Positions 54,693 through 63,136 are shown, numbered from the stretch's first letter. The stretch: DNA of 64,000 nucleotides from Komarekiella atlantica HA4396-MV6 (GCA_019359395.1 JAHHHK010000022.1:1-64000); one strand, 5' to 3'. The notes: generated from the sequence alone by a model not told the origin. Made by a program: numbers and translations.

Positions 54693-55481
54693 ATGAATAA
54701 CCAAGTAAATCCTCTGTCTATCTTACGGGAAGCAACTCACTCTCAACTTCCTAGTCCTTTCAAACCAGTTATTGTTCGCTTAGAAAATATTTCCAAGATA
54801 TACGGCTCTGGCGAAACAGAAGTTCGAGCGCTTGCGGATGTCAACCTGATTGTGGAGCAAGGCGAGTATTGCGCCATCATGGGGGCGTCTGGCTCTGGTA
54901 AGTCTACTGTGATGAATATTATCGGCTGTCTAGACCAACCAACAAAAGGACACTATTATCTGGATAAAGCGAATGTAGCTGTGCTGAGTGACGCAGACTT
55001 AGCCCAGATTCGTAACTTGAAGATTGGGTTTGTGTTCCAACAGTTTCACTTGTTACCTCAACTGAGTGCGGTAGAAAACGTGATGCTGCCGATGGTTTAT
55101 GCAGATATCCACACTAGCGAACAACGCGATCGCGCCATATCAGCTTTAAAGCGAGTCGGGTTAAAAAACAGGTTAAACAACAAACCAAATCAGCTATCTG
55201 GAGGACAACAGCAACGAGTAGCGATCGCTCGTGCTATTGTCAATCAACCAGTCTTACTTCTAGCCGATGAACCTACTGGCGCCCTTGATTCGCGTACAAC
55301 ACAAGAAGTAATGGATATCTTCTCTGACTTAAATAACAGTGGAATTACGATTGTCATGGTAACGCATGAGCCAGATGTGGCACGTAAAACAAGGCGTATC
55401 GTCTGGTTCAAGGATGGCGAGGTTATACACTCCCACCTCACCCCGTCAGAGATTAGTCAAGTACAAAACAGTAAACAGTAA
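54693..55481 (+). CDS. MacB/LolD-type ABC ATPase
   Basis: A 262-residue ATPase. Walker A IMGASGSGKSTVMNIIG, signature LSGGQQQRVAIARA and Walker B LLLADEPTGALD are intact; FVFQQFHLLPQLSAVENV is the Q-loop region. The ATG at 54693 is chosen; an upstream TTG inside the permease is rejected. The last residues (NSKQ and stop) are read from the heptamer tandem repeat that follows. Confidence 0.92.
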   Translation: MNNQVNPLSILREATHSQLPSPFKPVIVRLENISKIYGSGETEVRALADVNLIVEQGEYCAIMGASGSGKSTVMNIIGCLDQPTKGHYYLDKANVAVLSDADLAQIRNLKIGFVFQQFHLLPQLSAVENVMLPMVYADIHTSEQRDRAISALKRVGLKNRLNNKPNQLSGGQQQRVAIARAIVNQPVLLLADEPTGALDSRTTQEVMDIFSDLNNSGITIVMVTHEPDVARKTRRIVWFKDGEVIHSHLTPSEISQVQNSKQ

Positions 55482-55500
55482 ACAGTAAACAGTAAACAGT
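55466..55500. repeat. five tandem AAACAGT heptamers
   Basis: Five perfect AAACAGT units. Inverted units (ACTGTTT, about three) lie at 56908-56928, beyond the insertion sequence, and contain the stop of the lasso exporter. This is the short tandemly repeated repetitive type of heterocystous cyanobacteria. Confidence 0.85.
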
Positions 55501-55614
55501 GGTTAGAAAAAAATTGATGACTGTTAAACAACGCCTGCTACTAATTGATATTGGCTTATTAGTTTTCAGTTAGAAGTGAGCACCAAGATAGTGATTCCCC
55601 TCAAACCCAATTAT

Positions 55615-56887
55615 CTGAAGGGGTGACAGTGAGGCTATAATGCTGACTGAATAAGCGTCATGGCGCGTAGACCTTTCTGAAAATGAGGTAGCTTATTGGG
55701 CTTAAGTCGCATAAGAGCGATCGCCAAATCTGACCAAAATTCCATTGCACCTACCCATAAATAACCGTATAAACCAATCCAAAATGCGCTATGCCGCCGT
55801 ATAGAACGGTTTAATTCTTTAAGGCGACCAACATACTTTTGCAAACCAATTTGTCGTGATTTACGTCCATTAAAGACTGCACAACTGTAAGCGATTGCTA
55901 CCAATAAAATCAGTGCCATTAAACGTTTACTAGTCGCATAAGTGGATTCTAAATTGTAACCACCTGTTTGACAATCCTTAAACATTGCTTCAATACCACT
56001 ACGATATTTAAAGCTTTTAATAGCTGCTGAGAACCTGTCTAAATTTGTGAGTAAATACCATCCAGAGGTTTCAACCTTGTTCCGATACTTACGTGGATAG
56101 TATCCAGCTAGATTGAATCTTCCAAAACCTTTTTGCTTTGTCAATTGAGCATCATGGATAAAGAAAGAGACTCCAGGTTTTAACCCTAAATCTTGTAATC
56201 GTTGATATGATTGATTACAAGAGCGAATATATGTAAAGATGTTTTTGCCGCAAAACAAAGTTGATTTCCTTGCTGTGTAAACAATTGGCGAATCTAATAC
56301 TATGAAATTCCCGGTCGCCTAATATCAATATTTGATAGCCTTTAAACAAGCGTAATACCGGACGAATTAATGCTTTTTGTTCTCCCAGATTGCGACAACC
56401 TCTTTTGTTTAAGGTTAACCAGTAAATTGGAATGGCTCGTTTGTCTTCAATTATGCTGATGATAAATATATTTTGCTGTCGCCATTGCGTCCTATCAATC
56501 GCAAATATTAATTGTTTCCCTTTTGGAATCTGACGATTTTTTACCCAATACTTCACTACAGGAAACCAAAGAAACTGAATCGACAGTTGTGGTAGCAGTA
56601 AAAATCTTTGAATACTTTTACGTCTGCTTTCAAAGAGTATTGGTTGTGGAAATAATGTTGCCAGTTTTTCAATCGTGACTGTTTGATGAAATTGTAATAG
56701 CATTACCAAGATTTGCAGCATCATGTACTGCGTGGCCGTTAGTAAATTTTGAAAGCAATTTTGGTAGAATTCAGGCAGCATTTTCATGAGATAGGTCTTG
56801 TTGACAATACTTGACCTATCTTTTTCTACCGTACAACCGTCACATCTCGATATACCAGTCCTTCCAGACTCCTTGTCACCCCGTCAG
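55615..56887. mobile_element. IS4-family insertion sequence with 9-bp target duplications
   Basis: Terminal repeats CTGAAGGGGTGACA (55615-55628) and TGTCACCCCGTCAG (56874-56887) match at 13 of 14 positions. CCCAATTAT abuts both ends exactly (55606-55614; 56888-56896), a 9-bp target duplication, so insertion is fairly recent. Length is 1,273 bp. It carries one transposase gene on the minus strand, split by a frameshift. Confidence 0.9.
55635..56787 (-). pseudogene. IS4-type transposase, frameshifted
   Basis: Two overlapping frames (56215-56787 and 55635-56258) together give a full IS4-type enzyme. The catalytic residues are visible: AIDRTQW (first Asp), ILGDREF (second Asp) and KYRSGIEAMFKD (Y-R-x3-E). 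The frames join at the A5/T5 run at 56242-56246; removing one base gives a continuous protein. That means a one-base insertion (or +1 shift), which would leave the enzyme inactive unless frameshifting occurs. Confidence 0.8.
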
Positions 56888-56925
56888 CCCAATTATCTTG
56901 ACTGATAACTGTTTACTGTTTACTG

Positions 56926-58782
56926 TTAAAAACCGTACTGTTGAACTTGCATGTTCCACAGCGTGGCATATTCACCCCCACGCTGTAAAAGTTCTTTGTG
57001 AGTACCCGACTCGATGAGATGCCCCGCTTTCAAAACTAAGATCCGGTCAGCCATTTGCACTGAGGCTAACCGATGGGTGATCAAAAGCGTGGTTTTGCCT
57101 TGAGCTAGTTCAACAAAGCGACGATAGACCTCGGACTCACTACGGGGGTCAAGTGCAGCGGTAGGCTCATCGAGAATTAGTAGCTGGGCTTCTTCTCGCA
57201 CAAAGGCGCGGGCTAAAGATAACTTTTGCCACTCTCCTCCAGAAAGCTCTGTCCCACCAAACTGCTTTCCCAAGGGTGTGGCTTCTTTTTTCGGGAAACT
57301 CTCAACCATTTCAGCTATACCAGCCTTTTGAACTGCACTTATCAAACGTTTTGAGTCATCCAGCGCTCTCATGTCTCCCAAAGCAATGTTTTCTCCTAGG
57401 GTGAGCGCGTAGCGGCCAAAGTCTTGAAACACCGCAGCAATTTGCTGTCGCCATGTATCTAAGTTCAATTCTCTAAGATCTACACCATCTATTAAAATAG
57501 CTCCCGCTGTCGGGTCATATAGTCGGGTTAGTAGCTTGACTAACGTGGTCTTGCCTGCTCCATTTTCTCCTACTAAGGCTACTGTTTCACCAGGTTGAAG
57601 AGTAAAGGACACGTCTACTAAAGCAGGCCGATTGTCTGGATAGCAAAAGTGTACTCGATCAAAAGTGATACCTGAACTCAGGCGATCGCGCATGGGTTTG
57701 CCAGGAAGGCACAGTGTCATTGTTGGTTGGCTTTCTAGAAAACCGAAAAACTGTTGCATATAAAGCACAGTTTCGTAAAGCATAAGCGAGATACTGACAA
57801 ACTGTTCTAGATTCTGCTGGAAGTAAGCCAACGATTGCACAAAAAGCAATACACTTCCTGGGCTAATTTCGCCTTTAAAAGCCTGCTGTACCACCCAGTA
57901 GAAGGCAAAGCCATTCCCTAGAGTGCTCATTATCGCCAAACCCGCAGACCACAAGGCTTGTTTTTTGCGGAGATGACGCATAGTTTGATGTAAAGATTGA
58001 AATGCTTCCAGATAACCATTGATAAAGAAGGAACCAAGCTTAAACAGCCGAACTTCCTTAGCGTAGGTATCAGTGAGCATAACTGAGTTGCAGTATTGCA
58101 TCCGCCGGGCTTGTGGACTTTTCTCAAATGTTGTCTCCCAAATTGTCATTTCATATTGAAAGGAAACATATATCTGCGGTAGAGTTGCGATCGCAATCAC
58201 AAATGGAATTCCCAAGCCAAGTGGAGCTAGTAGCCCTACCATCGCTAGCAATGTCAAAAAAGTGCGGCCTCCCTCAGCTAAATTTGCAATCAAGCTCAAT
58301 GGCTGATAGTTTACTTGTTGCTGGAGCATTTGTAGCTCGTCATAGAACTTTGGATCTTCAAAACGGTTCAGATCAGCAAAACTATCTGCTTTATGCAACA
58401 AAAGCAAGTTGATATGAGCCGTTAGTTTTTCACCGAGGTTCCCCTGAACTGCTCTCACCCAAGGACTCAAAAAAGCCTCTAGCAGCAAAGCTCCAATCCA
58501 TGCTGCCACTAAACTAGCTAAAAGCGTAGAGCTTAGTTCTCTTCCTTGAGTTAAACCTGTTGCAACTGTATCTACCACCTGTTTGGTAATCCAGATACTT
58601 AACGCCGGAACAATCCCTTGCAACAAAACAGCAGTGACCATAAAGACCGTTTCTTTTGACGCGGCTGTCCATAAAAATGGTAAAGAACGAAAGAGAGCGC
58701 CACTGTAGCTACGCACAACTTCTAGTAGCTCTCTAAATATATTAGTGAATTCAGTTCCCTTTTTATTGGTTTTGATATCCAT
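56926..58782 (-). CDS. lasso peptide ABC exporter (D protein)
   Basis: A 618-residue half-transporter. Helices include PFLWTAASKETVFMVTAVLL in the first third; Walker A VGENGAGKTTLVKLL, signature ELSGGEWQKLSLARA and Walker B LLILDEPTAALD follow. The frame extends to a TTG at 58908, but the extension covers the palindrome at 58880-58900 and looks like promoter DNA, so I choose the ATG at 58780-58782. It is divergent from the lasso cyclase. Its stop lies in the heptamer repeat. Confidence 0.88.
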   Translation of the reverse strand: MDIKTNKKGTEFTNIFRELLEVVRSYSGALFRSLPFLWTAASKETVFMVTAVLLQGIVPALSIWITKQVVDTVATGLTQGRELSSTLLASLVAAWIGALLLEAFLSPWVRAVQGNLGEKLTAHINLLLLHKADSFADLNRFEDPKFYDELQMLQQQVNYQPLSLIANLAEGGRTFLTLLAMVGLLAPLGLGIPFVIAIATLPQIYVSFQYEMTIWETTFEKSPQARRMQYCNSVMLTDTYAKEVRLFKLGSFFINGYLEAFQSLHQTMRHLRKKQALWSAGLAIMSTLGNGFAFYWVVQQAFKGEISPGSVLLFVQSLAYFQQNLEQFVSISLMLYETVLYMQQFFGFLESQPTMTLCLPGKPMRDRLSSGITFDRVHFCYPDNRPALVDVSFTLQPGETVALVGENGAGKTTLVKLLTRLYDPTAGAILIDGVDLRELNLDTWRQQIAAVFQDFGRYALTLGENIALGDMRALDDSKRLISAVQKAGIAEMVESFPKKEATPLGKQFGGTELSGGEWQKLSLARAFVREEAQLLILDEPTAALDPRSESEVYRRFVELAQGKTTLLITHRLASVQMADRILVLKAGHLIESGTHKELLQRGGEYATLWNMQVQQYGF

Positions 58783-58879
58783 AAGACCACTATAAATCTC
58801 ATAATTAGACTTTTTACTTAAGTCATTCAGTATAACTGTTCTGTTTTTAATTATTGAACTGTAAACAAAAACAAAAAAC

Positions 58880-58900
58880 ACATAATTTAGACAATTATGT
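58880..58900. promoter_or_regulatory. palindrome upstream of the lasso exporter (copy 1)
   Basis: ACATAATT-TAGAC-AATTATGT, perfect 8-5-8 inverted repeat, about 98 bases before the exporter ATG and 200 before the cyclase ATG. The same sequence with one change lies at 62550-62570 upstream of the lasso precursors. A flanking AAAAC / TTTT is shared too, so the shared block is 29 bases with one mismatch. It is likely a regulator site. Confidence 0.7.
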
Positions 58901-59099
58901 TTTTCCAAAAATCTTTAAAGTCTTGTATTTTAAGTTCTAATATTTTAGATTTATAGTCATGAATAAAAAAACTTAGTTAAAGGATATAAATAACGTACGT
59001 CTTTCAGCTAGTCAATATTACAGCATGGCTGAAAACTCCTAAGATTTCAATTTAAGCAATTACTTAAAACAACAAACTTCTTTCAGATAGGAAAAATAT

Positions 59100-60998
59100 A
59101 TGAAACGCTGGTTTTGTGGATTTTCAGCAATAGATGATCGTTCTTTAGCAACCCTTCCTAAACCGCTTGATGGGGAAATGCTCTGGGAGGGATCAAAGCC
59201 CTTTTGGGTATGCGGAACTTGGGGAAAACAGCAAATAATCACGATTTTTGAAGGCTCTGTTCGGCTGGCTATAGTTGGTACTTGCCTTGCACCTTATAAG
59301 ACTTTAGTTGAATTATTTCAAAATGCTGTCAGAAATAAAGACTATAGCCGACTGATGCGATCGCCTGGTAGTTATAACCTAATTGTTCAAGACGAAATTG
59401 ACACATATATCTTTGTAGATGTAGCTGGTCTTAAACCTGTGTTTTACACAGAGTATGAGTCTTCTATTGTTTACTCTTCGTTAGGTGTCCCTTTACAACA
59501 ATTGATTAAGGCAGAAGTAGATCCATGTTGGCTTGCTAATTCTTTAGTAGGTCTTACAGCAACAAACTTAGTACAAAACCGCTCTCCTTTTCGGAATATA
59601 CAAACTGTTCCTTCTGGTCACTACTTACAAATATCTTCAGGTAAACCAACGTGTAAAAAGTATTGGAATGCACCACAAGAATACATTAGTTTTTCTGACG
59701 CAGCCGAACAGTTGCGTGAACAGCTATTAACTGCTGTTGAAGGAAGAGTTCGCTTATACAGCAATGTAACTAGCGACTTGAGTGGTGGTTTTGATTCAAC
59801 TAGTTTGGCTTTAATAGCAGCAAAAGACTTAGCAAAACGAGGTCATAACTTACATACAATCACTATTAAAGACACTTCGTCTACTGAATCCGAAGACGTT
59901 AAATGGGCGAAACATGCAGCTAGTCTTTACCCAAACATTTCATCCATAATGATTGAGAGCCATGAATATCCTGCGGAGTTGAGTAATCTGGAATCAATCC
60001 CTCTAACAGATGCACCAGACCCAGTCGTATTTTCTCTAGGTTTAATTAACTACTCGATGGGAATTGTTAAGTCAAAAGGATCGAAACTTCATCTGAGTGG
60101 AGAGGGTGGAGATCCCGTTCTTGCATCACATCCTTCGTATTTAGTAGATTTACTAAGACGCGCACAGGTAGGAGCATTTTTTCAACACACTTATGGCTCG
60201 TCCCGAGTCAACAACTTGCCGCCGATAGCATTAATGAGTAGTGCCGTAAAACTAAGTATGACTTCATATCGTCAGTGGCTAATTCAACAAGCTAAAAAAC
60301 TTATGGCTGGACAATTGTACCAGCCGTTTAGAACCAAGCAACCTATAAGTACAGTCATAGGATGGCATTATGCTTCAAGTCCTGCTACATGGTATACAAA
60401 AAGTTCTATAGATTTAGTTGTAACAGAGCTACAGAGGTGGGCAACAGTCGCAACTCCTTTAGCTAAATCTCCTGGGCAACATAACTCTATAGCTTTAATA
60501 CAAGGTACTGGATTCACCAGCTTAGTTCAGCAGCAGCTAGCTAAAACCTATGATGTCAATTTAGAATTTCCCTATTTTGATTCGTTAGTAATTGATGCCT
60601 GTCTTAGTGCAAAACCAGAGGAGCGGACAACTCCATCCACGTACAAACCACTTCTCTCCAAAGCACTTGAGCACGATTTACCGAATAGTATTTTTAAAAG
60701 GACTACTAAAGGTGATTATACGGATGGGGAATTTATCGGACTCCAGAAAAATTTACCCATAATTAGTGAACTGTTTCAGACCTCACTTTTAGCCGACATG
60801 GGCCTGATTGATATTAGTAATCTCCGTGCTTATATGATGCAGCTTAGTATGGGACTTGATGCTGGTTCGTTCCATTTTCATCAGACGCTAGCAATTGAGC
60901 TTTGGTTACGTCGCGTGGTTGATACTAAAAATAGCTTCTGGGAACATTCGACCTTTGCAAATATACTGCCAAAGAGCAATTTGCAGATAGCATCATAA
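59100..60998 (+). CDS. lasso cyclase (asparagine-synthetase-like C protein)
   Basis: A 632-residue ATP-dependent enzyme that closes the macrolactam ring. The N-terminal glutaminase-like half (MKRWFCGFSA...VFVDVAGLKPVFYTEYES) lacks the Cys at position 2 needed for glutamine use, as is usual for lasso cyclases. The PP-loop is SDLSGGFDSTSLAL at about residues 226-238. The C-terminal half has NLEFPYFDSLVIDACLS and KPLLSKAL, common to this group. ATG has AGGA upstream. It is first gene of a plus-strand set with B1 and B2. Confidence 0.9.
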   Translation: MKRWFCGFSAIDDRSLATLPKPLDGEMLWEGSKPFWVCGTWGKQQIITIFEGSVRLAIVGTCLAPYKTLVELFQNAVRNKDYSRLMRSPGSYNLIVQDEIDTYIFVDVAGLKPVFYTEYESSIVYSSLGVPLQQLIKAEVDPCWLANSLVGLTATNLVQNRSPFRNIQTVPSGHYLQISSGKPTCKKYWNAPQEYISFSDAAEQLREQLLTAVEGRVRLYSNVTSDLSGGFDSTSLALIAAKDLAKRGHNLHTITIKDTSSTESEDVKWAKHAASLYPNISSIMIESHEYPAELSNLESIPLTDAPDPVVFSLGLINYSMGIVKSKGSKLHLSGEGGDPVLASHPSYLVDLLRRAQVGAFFQHTYGSSRVNNLPPIALMSSAVKLSMTSYRQWLIQQAKKLMAGQLYQPFRTKQPISTVIGWHYASSPATWYTKSSIDLVVTELQRWATVATPLAKSPGQHNSIALIQGTGFTSLVQQQLAKTYDVNLEFPYFDSLVIDACLSAKPEERTTPSTYKPLLSKALEHDLPNSIFKRTTKGDYTDGEFIGLQKNLPIISELFQTSLLADMGLIDISNLRAYMMQLSMGLDAGSFHFHQTLAIELWLRRVVDTKNSFWEHSTFANILPKSNLQIAS

Positions 60999-61078
60999 TA
61001 GGAAAATATGACGGCACACTAATACAAACTAAGCTAATAAATTGTAGTTTCAAAGACACAGTAGCAGCATAAAATACC

Positions 61079-61354
61079 ATGGAAAAAATTTGCATTCCTC
61101 CGCACGTTTCTACAACTTTTTTTAAGGATAGTGCTGTAATCTTAGATGCACGAACAAACATTTACCACGCATTAAATAACACTGCCGCTGATTTTTGGAA
61201 ATCCCTCATGCAGAAGGGTTCATTTGAGAGTGCGCTCAATGAGGTATTGGAATTGTATGACTATTCTTCGGATCTTATTAGAGAAGATATTGAAGAGTTG
61301 GTTCGCTCACTTATTCATGCCGGATTACTTAAAACAGTGCAAAGTGAGCCGTAA
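61079..61354 (+). CDS. lasso B1 protein (PqqD-like leader-recognition element)
   Basis: A 91-residue protein of the PqqD/RRE fold. VILDARTNIYHALNNTAADFW is the strand-turn-helix characteristic, then DLIREDIEELVRSLIHAGLL. It binds the leader peptide (Y-x-x-P-x-V motif) and presents it to the B2 protease. Eighty bases separate it from the cyclase. Confidence 0.88.
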   Translation: MEKICIPPHVSTTFFKDSAVILDARTNIYHALNNTAADFWKSLMQKGSFESALNEVLELYDYSSDLIREDIEELVRSLIHAGLLKTVQSEP

Positions 61355-61425
61355 ATAAACAGGAAAATATGATCCAATTCCAAGTTATTAGAATTTAATT
61401 TCATCATCAAATTAAGAGAAATATC

Positions 61426-61845
61426 ATGAACACTGAGATGACACTACAAACAATGAGTTTTAATCTAAGTTTGATAGAACGTTTGAAAGGAATATCATCT
61501 GTAATTATTGCTTATATAGCTTTACGTTGTTTGTCACTTTCAATGATTGGCAGAATTGTCAGTGTAGTAAAACATCGCTGCTCGCGTGAGATAGGTATTG
61601 ATGAAGCGAATATCGCGTGGGGAGCAGTGCGTCAGTCCAGCTTTTTCTTTTTAGGAAGAGTAGCTTGCTTAGAATTATCATTGGCATTCGTTCTTTTTGC
61701 CTTCACTAAAGGACTGTCAGCGACCTGGTGTGTGGGTGTTGCCAATAAGCCATTTCGAGCACATTCATGGATTGAGCTTGGTGGAAAGCCCTTCCGTGAG
61801 TCTGATTATGTAGAACAAGATTTCAGTAAGTTGTTTGCAATATAA
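61426..61845 (+). CDS. lasso B2 protein (transglutaminase-like leader protease)
   Basis: A 139-residue cysteine protease. GRVACLELSLA holds the catalytic Cys81, and FRAHSWIELGGKPF holds His113 with an acidic partner close by; this is the usual Lasso_B2 core. It cuts the leader after the residue following the conserved Thr. Its frame ends in a terminator hairpin. No separate isopeptidase gene was seen. Confidence 0.88.
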   Translation: MNTEMTLQTMSFNLSLIERLKGISSVIIAYIALRCLSLSMIGRIVSVVKHRCSREIGIDEANIAWGAVRQSSFFFLGRVACLELSLAFVLFAFTKGLSATWCVGVANKPFRAHSWIELGGKPFRESDYVEQDFSKLFAI

Positions 61846-61882
61846 CTAGTTTAAAAAGATTAAACATAATACTTACTAACTT

Positions 61883-61915
61883 AAAAACCCAGTTTATAGA
61901 ATAAACTAGGTTTTT
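61883..61915 (+). terminator. terminator after lasso B2
   Basis: AAAAACCCAGTTTAT / ATAAACTAGGTTTTT pair with one mismatch across a 3-base loop, followed by TTCCTTTTT. It lies 38 bases after the B2 stop. Confidence 0.75.
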
Positions 61916-61970
61916 CCTTTTTAGCTCTTTTTGAAGTTTATATACTTATAAAAAATGTAAACAATTTAAA

Positions 61971-62013
61971 TATAATCATGGGCTGTTAAGTCAATTAACA
62001 GCCCATGATTATA
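61971..62013 (-). terminator. perfect 19-bp hairpin after the lasso precursor genes
   Basis: TATAATCATGGGCTGTTAA and its exact reverse complement, with a 5-base loop GTCAA. On the minus strand it follows the first precursor stop by 31 bases and would end the precursor transcript, while also insulating it from the converging B2 gene. Half of the hairpin is duplicated near 62240-62258, between the two precursors. Confidence 0.75.
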
Positions 62014-62044
62014 GTACTACATTCTCCTAATTAAAAGTCACAAA

Positions 62045-62173
62045 TTAGAAGAAAACTCTCCACCGTCCGAGAAAAACCTCGCGGCTTCGACCGTATGGCC
62101 ACGCCAACGTCGTCTTAATTGCATCACCCAACTCAATTACTTGAGGTTTAGAGTATTGTTTCTTGGTGGTCAT
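62045..62173 (-). CDS. lasso peptide precursor 1
   Basis: 42 residues. The leader (MTTKKQYSKPQVIELG, then DAIKTTL) fits the lasso rule Y-x2-P-x-V-x3-G-x5-T-x: Tyr7, Pro10, Val12, Gly16 and Thr22 at position -2. The core begins at residue 24, AWPYGRSREVFLGRWRVFF (19 residues), and Glu9 is exactly at ring-closing position, so an Ala1-Glu9 macrolactam is predicted. Calculated monoisotopic neutral mass of the cyclised core is 2410.26 Da. AAGGAG stands 8 bases before the ATG. It is too short for usual gene callers. Confidence 0.9.
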   Translation of the reverse strand: MTTKKQYSKPQVIELGDAIKTTLAWPYGRSREVFLGRWRVFF

Positions 62174-62281
62174 TTTTTTTCTCCTTAGTTATTGGTAGTT
62201 TTGAATCGGCTTTCGTTATCAAGAGCCGTTGATTAGCTCAACAGCCCATGATTACAGTGCTACATTCTTAAAAGTCACAAA

Positions 62282-62410
62282 TTAGAAGAAGATTCTCTTC
62301 CGTCCGAGAAAAACCTCGCGGCTTCGACCGTATGGCCACGCCAACGTCGTCTTAACTGCATCACCCAACTCAACTACTTGAGGTTTAGAGTATTGTTTCT
62401 TGGTGGTCAT
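62282..62410 (-). CDS. lasso peptide precursor 2 (tandem duplicate)
   Basis: 42 residues, almost identical to precursor 1: Val13 and Val19 replace Ile in the leader, and the core is AWPYGRSREVFLGRKRIFF. Ring residues 1-9 are the same; core positions 15 (Lys for Trp) and 17 (Ile for Val) differ. Calculated neutral mass of the cyclised form is 2366.29 Da. AGGA precedes the ATG. The start-to-start distance is 237 bp, and 3' flanks are duplicated as well, so it is a tandem copy. It is the promoter-proximal gene of the pair. Confidence 0.9.
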   Translation of the reverse strand: MTTKKQYSKPQVVELGDAVKTTLAWPYGRSREVFLGRKRIFF

Positions 62411-62549
62411 TTTTTTTCCTAGTTATTGGTAGTTTGAACTGTTTTTGGTTGAAAAGCTAAATTTGTGAATCTATAAACTAGATTTCTTAGCTAATTCAAA
62501 TTTATTAAATTCAACTTAGTAACACAAGATGTTTAGGCTTTTACAAAAC

Positions 62550-62570
62550 ACATAAATTAGACAATTATGT
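62550..62570. promoter_or_regulatory. palindrome upstream of the lasso precursors (copy 2)
   Basis: ACATAAAT-TAGAC-AATTATGT lies 140 bases before the ATG of precursor 2. It differs in one base from the block at 58880-58900, and the conserved context extends on both sides (AAAAC before, TTTT after). It could be the binding site of a shared regulator. Confidence 0.7.
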
Positions 62571-63136
62571 TTTAAAAAATTTAAATTTAATTATGAATAA
62601 CAAAGCAAAAAAGAGTTATATTAGATAATTTCACTAATAAATCTAATAAAACTACTGTAAAACAAAGTATGAAAATGCCTCATTTTTTAATCAATCTTTT
62701 CGAGACAAGTAAGTTAGCTTTATTTTATTTAATTAAAATATAGTTTTTCATTCTTAAAAATCCAGGACTTTTGTTTTTAGTATTTTTAAATATATAAATG
62801 TAGGAAAGACAAGGGCGTTTTTTAGTACTCTCTTCTGCTTACAGATGCAAACTTTAGTCCTGAATTCTTCCACTTTAAGGAGTAAATTCGTTTTTCCATT
62901 GCATAAAAATTAATTATAGCTATTGATGAACTAGACTATTGGAAAGTGCTGCAATTGGTAGTAAGGTCATGTAGGAGCAATGCGATCGCTGACGACAAAC
63001 CGCTGCGCGTCTACACTCCATTAAAAATGAACAAACACAGTTGCTTTATGCCTACATCACGGCTTCATGCATACACAATTATCTTGCTCAGTAATGGTTT
63101 GTAGTTCACTCAACTACTACTTTATTAGGGGGTGTA
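62571..63136. other. gene-free divergent space between lasso precursors and the TpsA gene
   Basis: AT-rich, with a HIP1-bearing piece (GCAATGCGATCGCTGAC) and a short repeat fragment (CGACAAACCGCTGCGCGTCT) near 62980-63010. No third precursor copy was found. The promoters of both flanking units should be here. Confidence 0.5.

Noticed and set aside
52010-55481. DevBCA heterocyst glycolipid exporter
   Set aside because: The permease has the MacB-type N-terminus and length and lies in a peptide locus; similarity to DevBCA is only at superfamily level, so I keep MacAB-type.
58783-58908. N-terminal extension of the lasso exporter to a TTG codon
   Set aside because: The extension covers the shared palindrome and AT-rich promoter-like DNA; the ATG at 58782 gives a normal exporter.
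62045-62410. Lasso core starting one residue earlier at Leu23
   Set aside because: It would put Thr at -1 for the conserved Thr22 and Glu at ring position 10; starting at Ala24 gives Thr at -2 and Glu at 9, matching the family rule.
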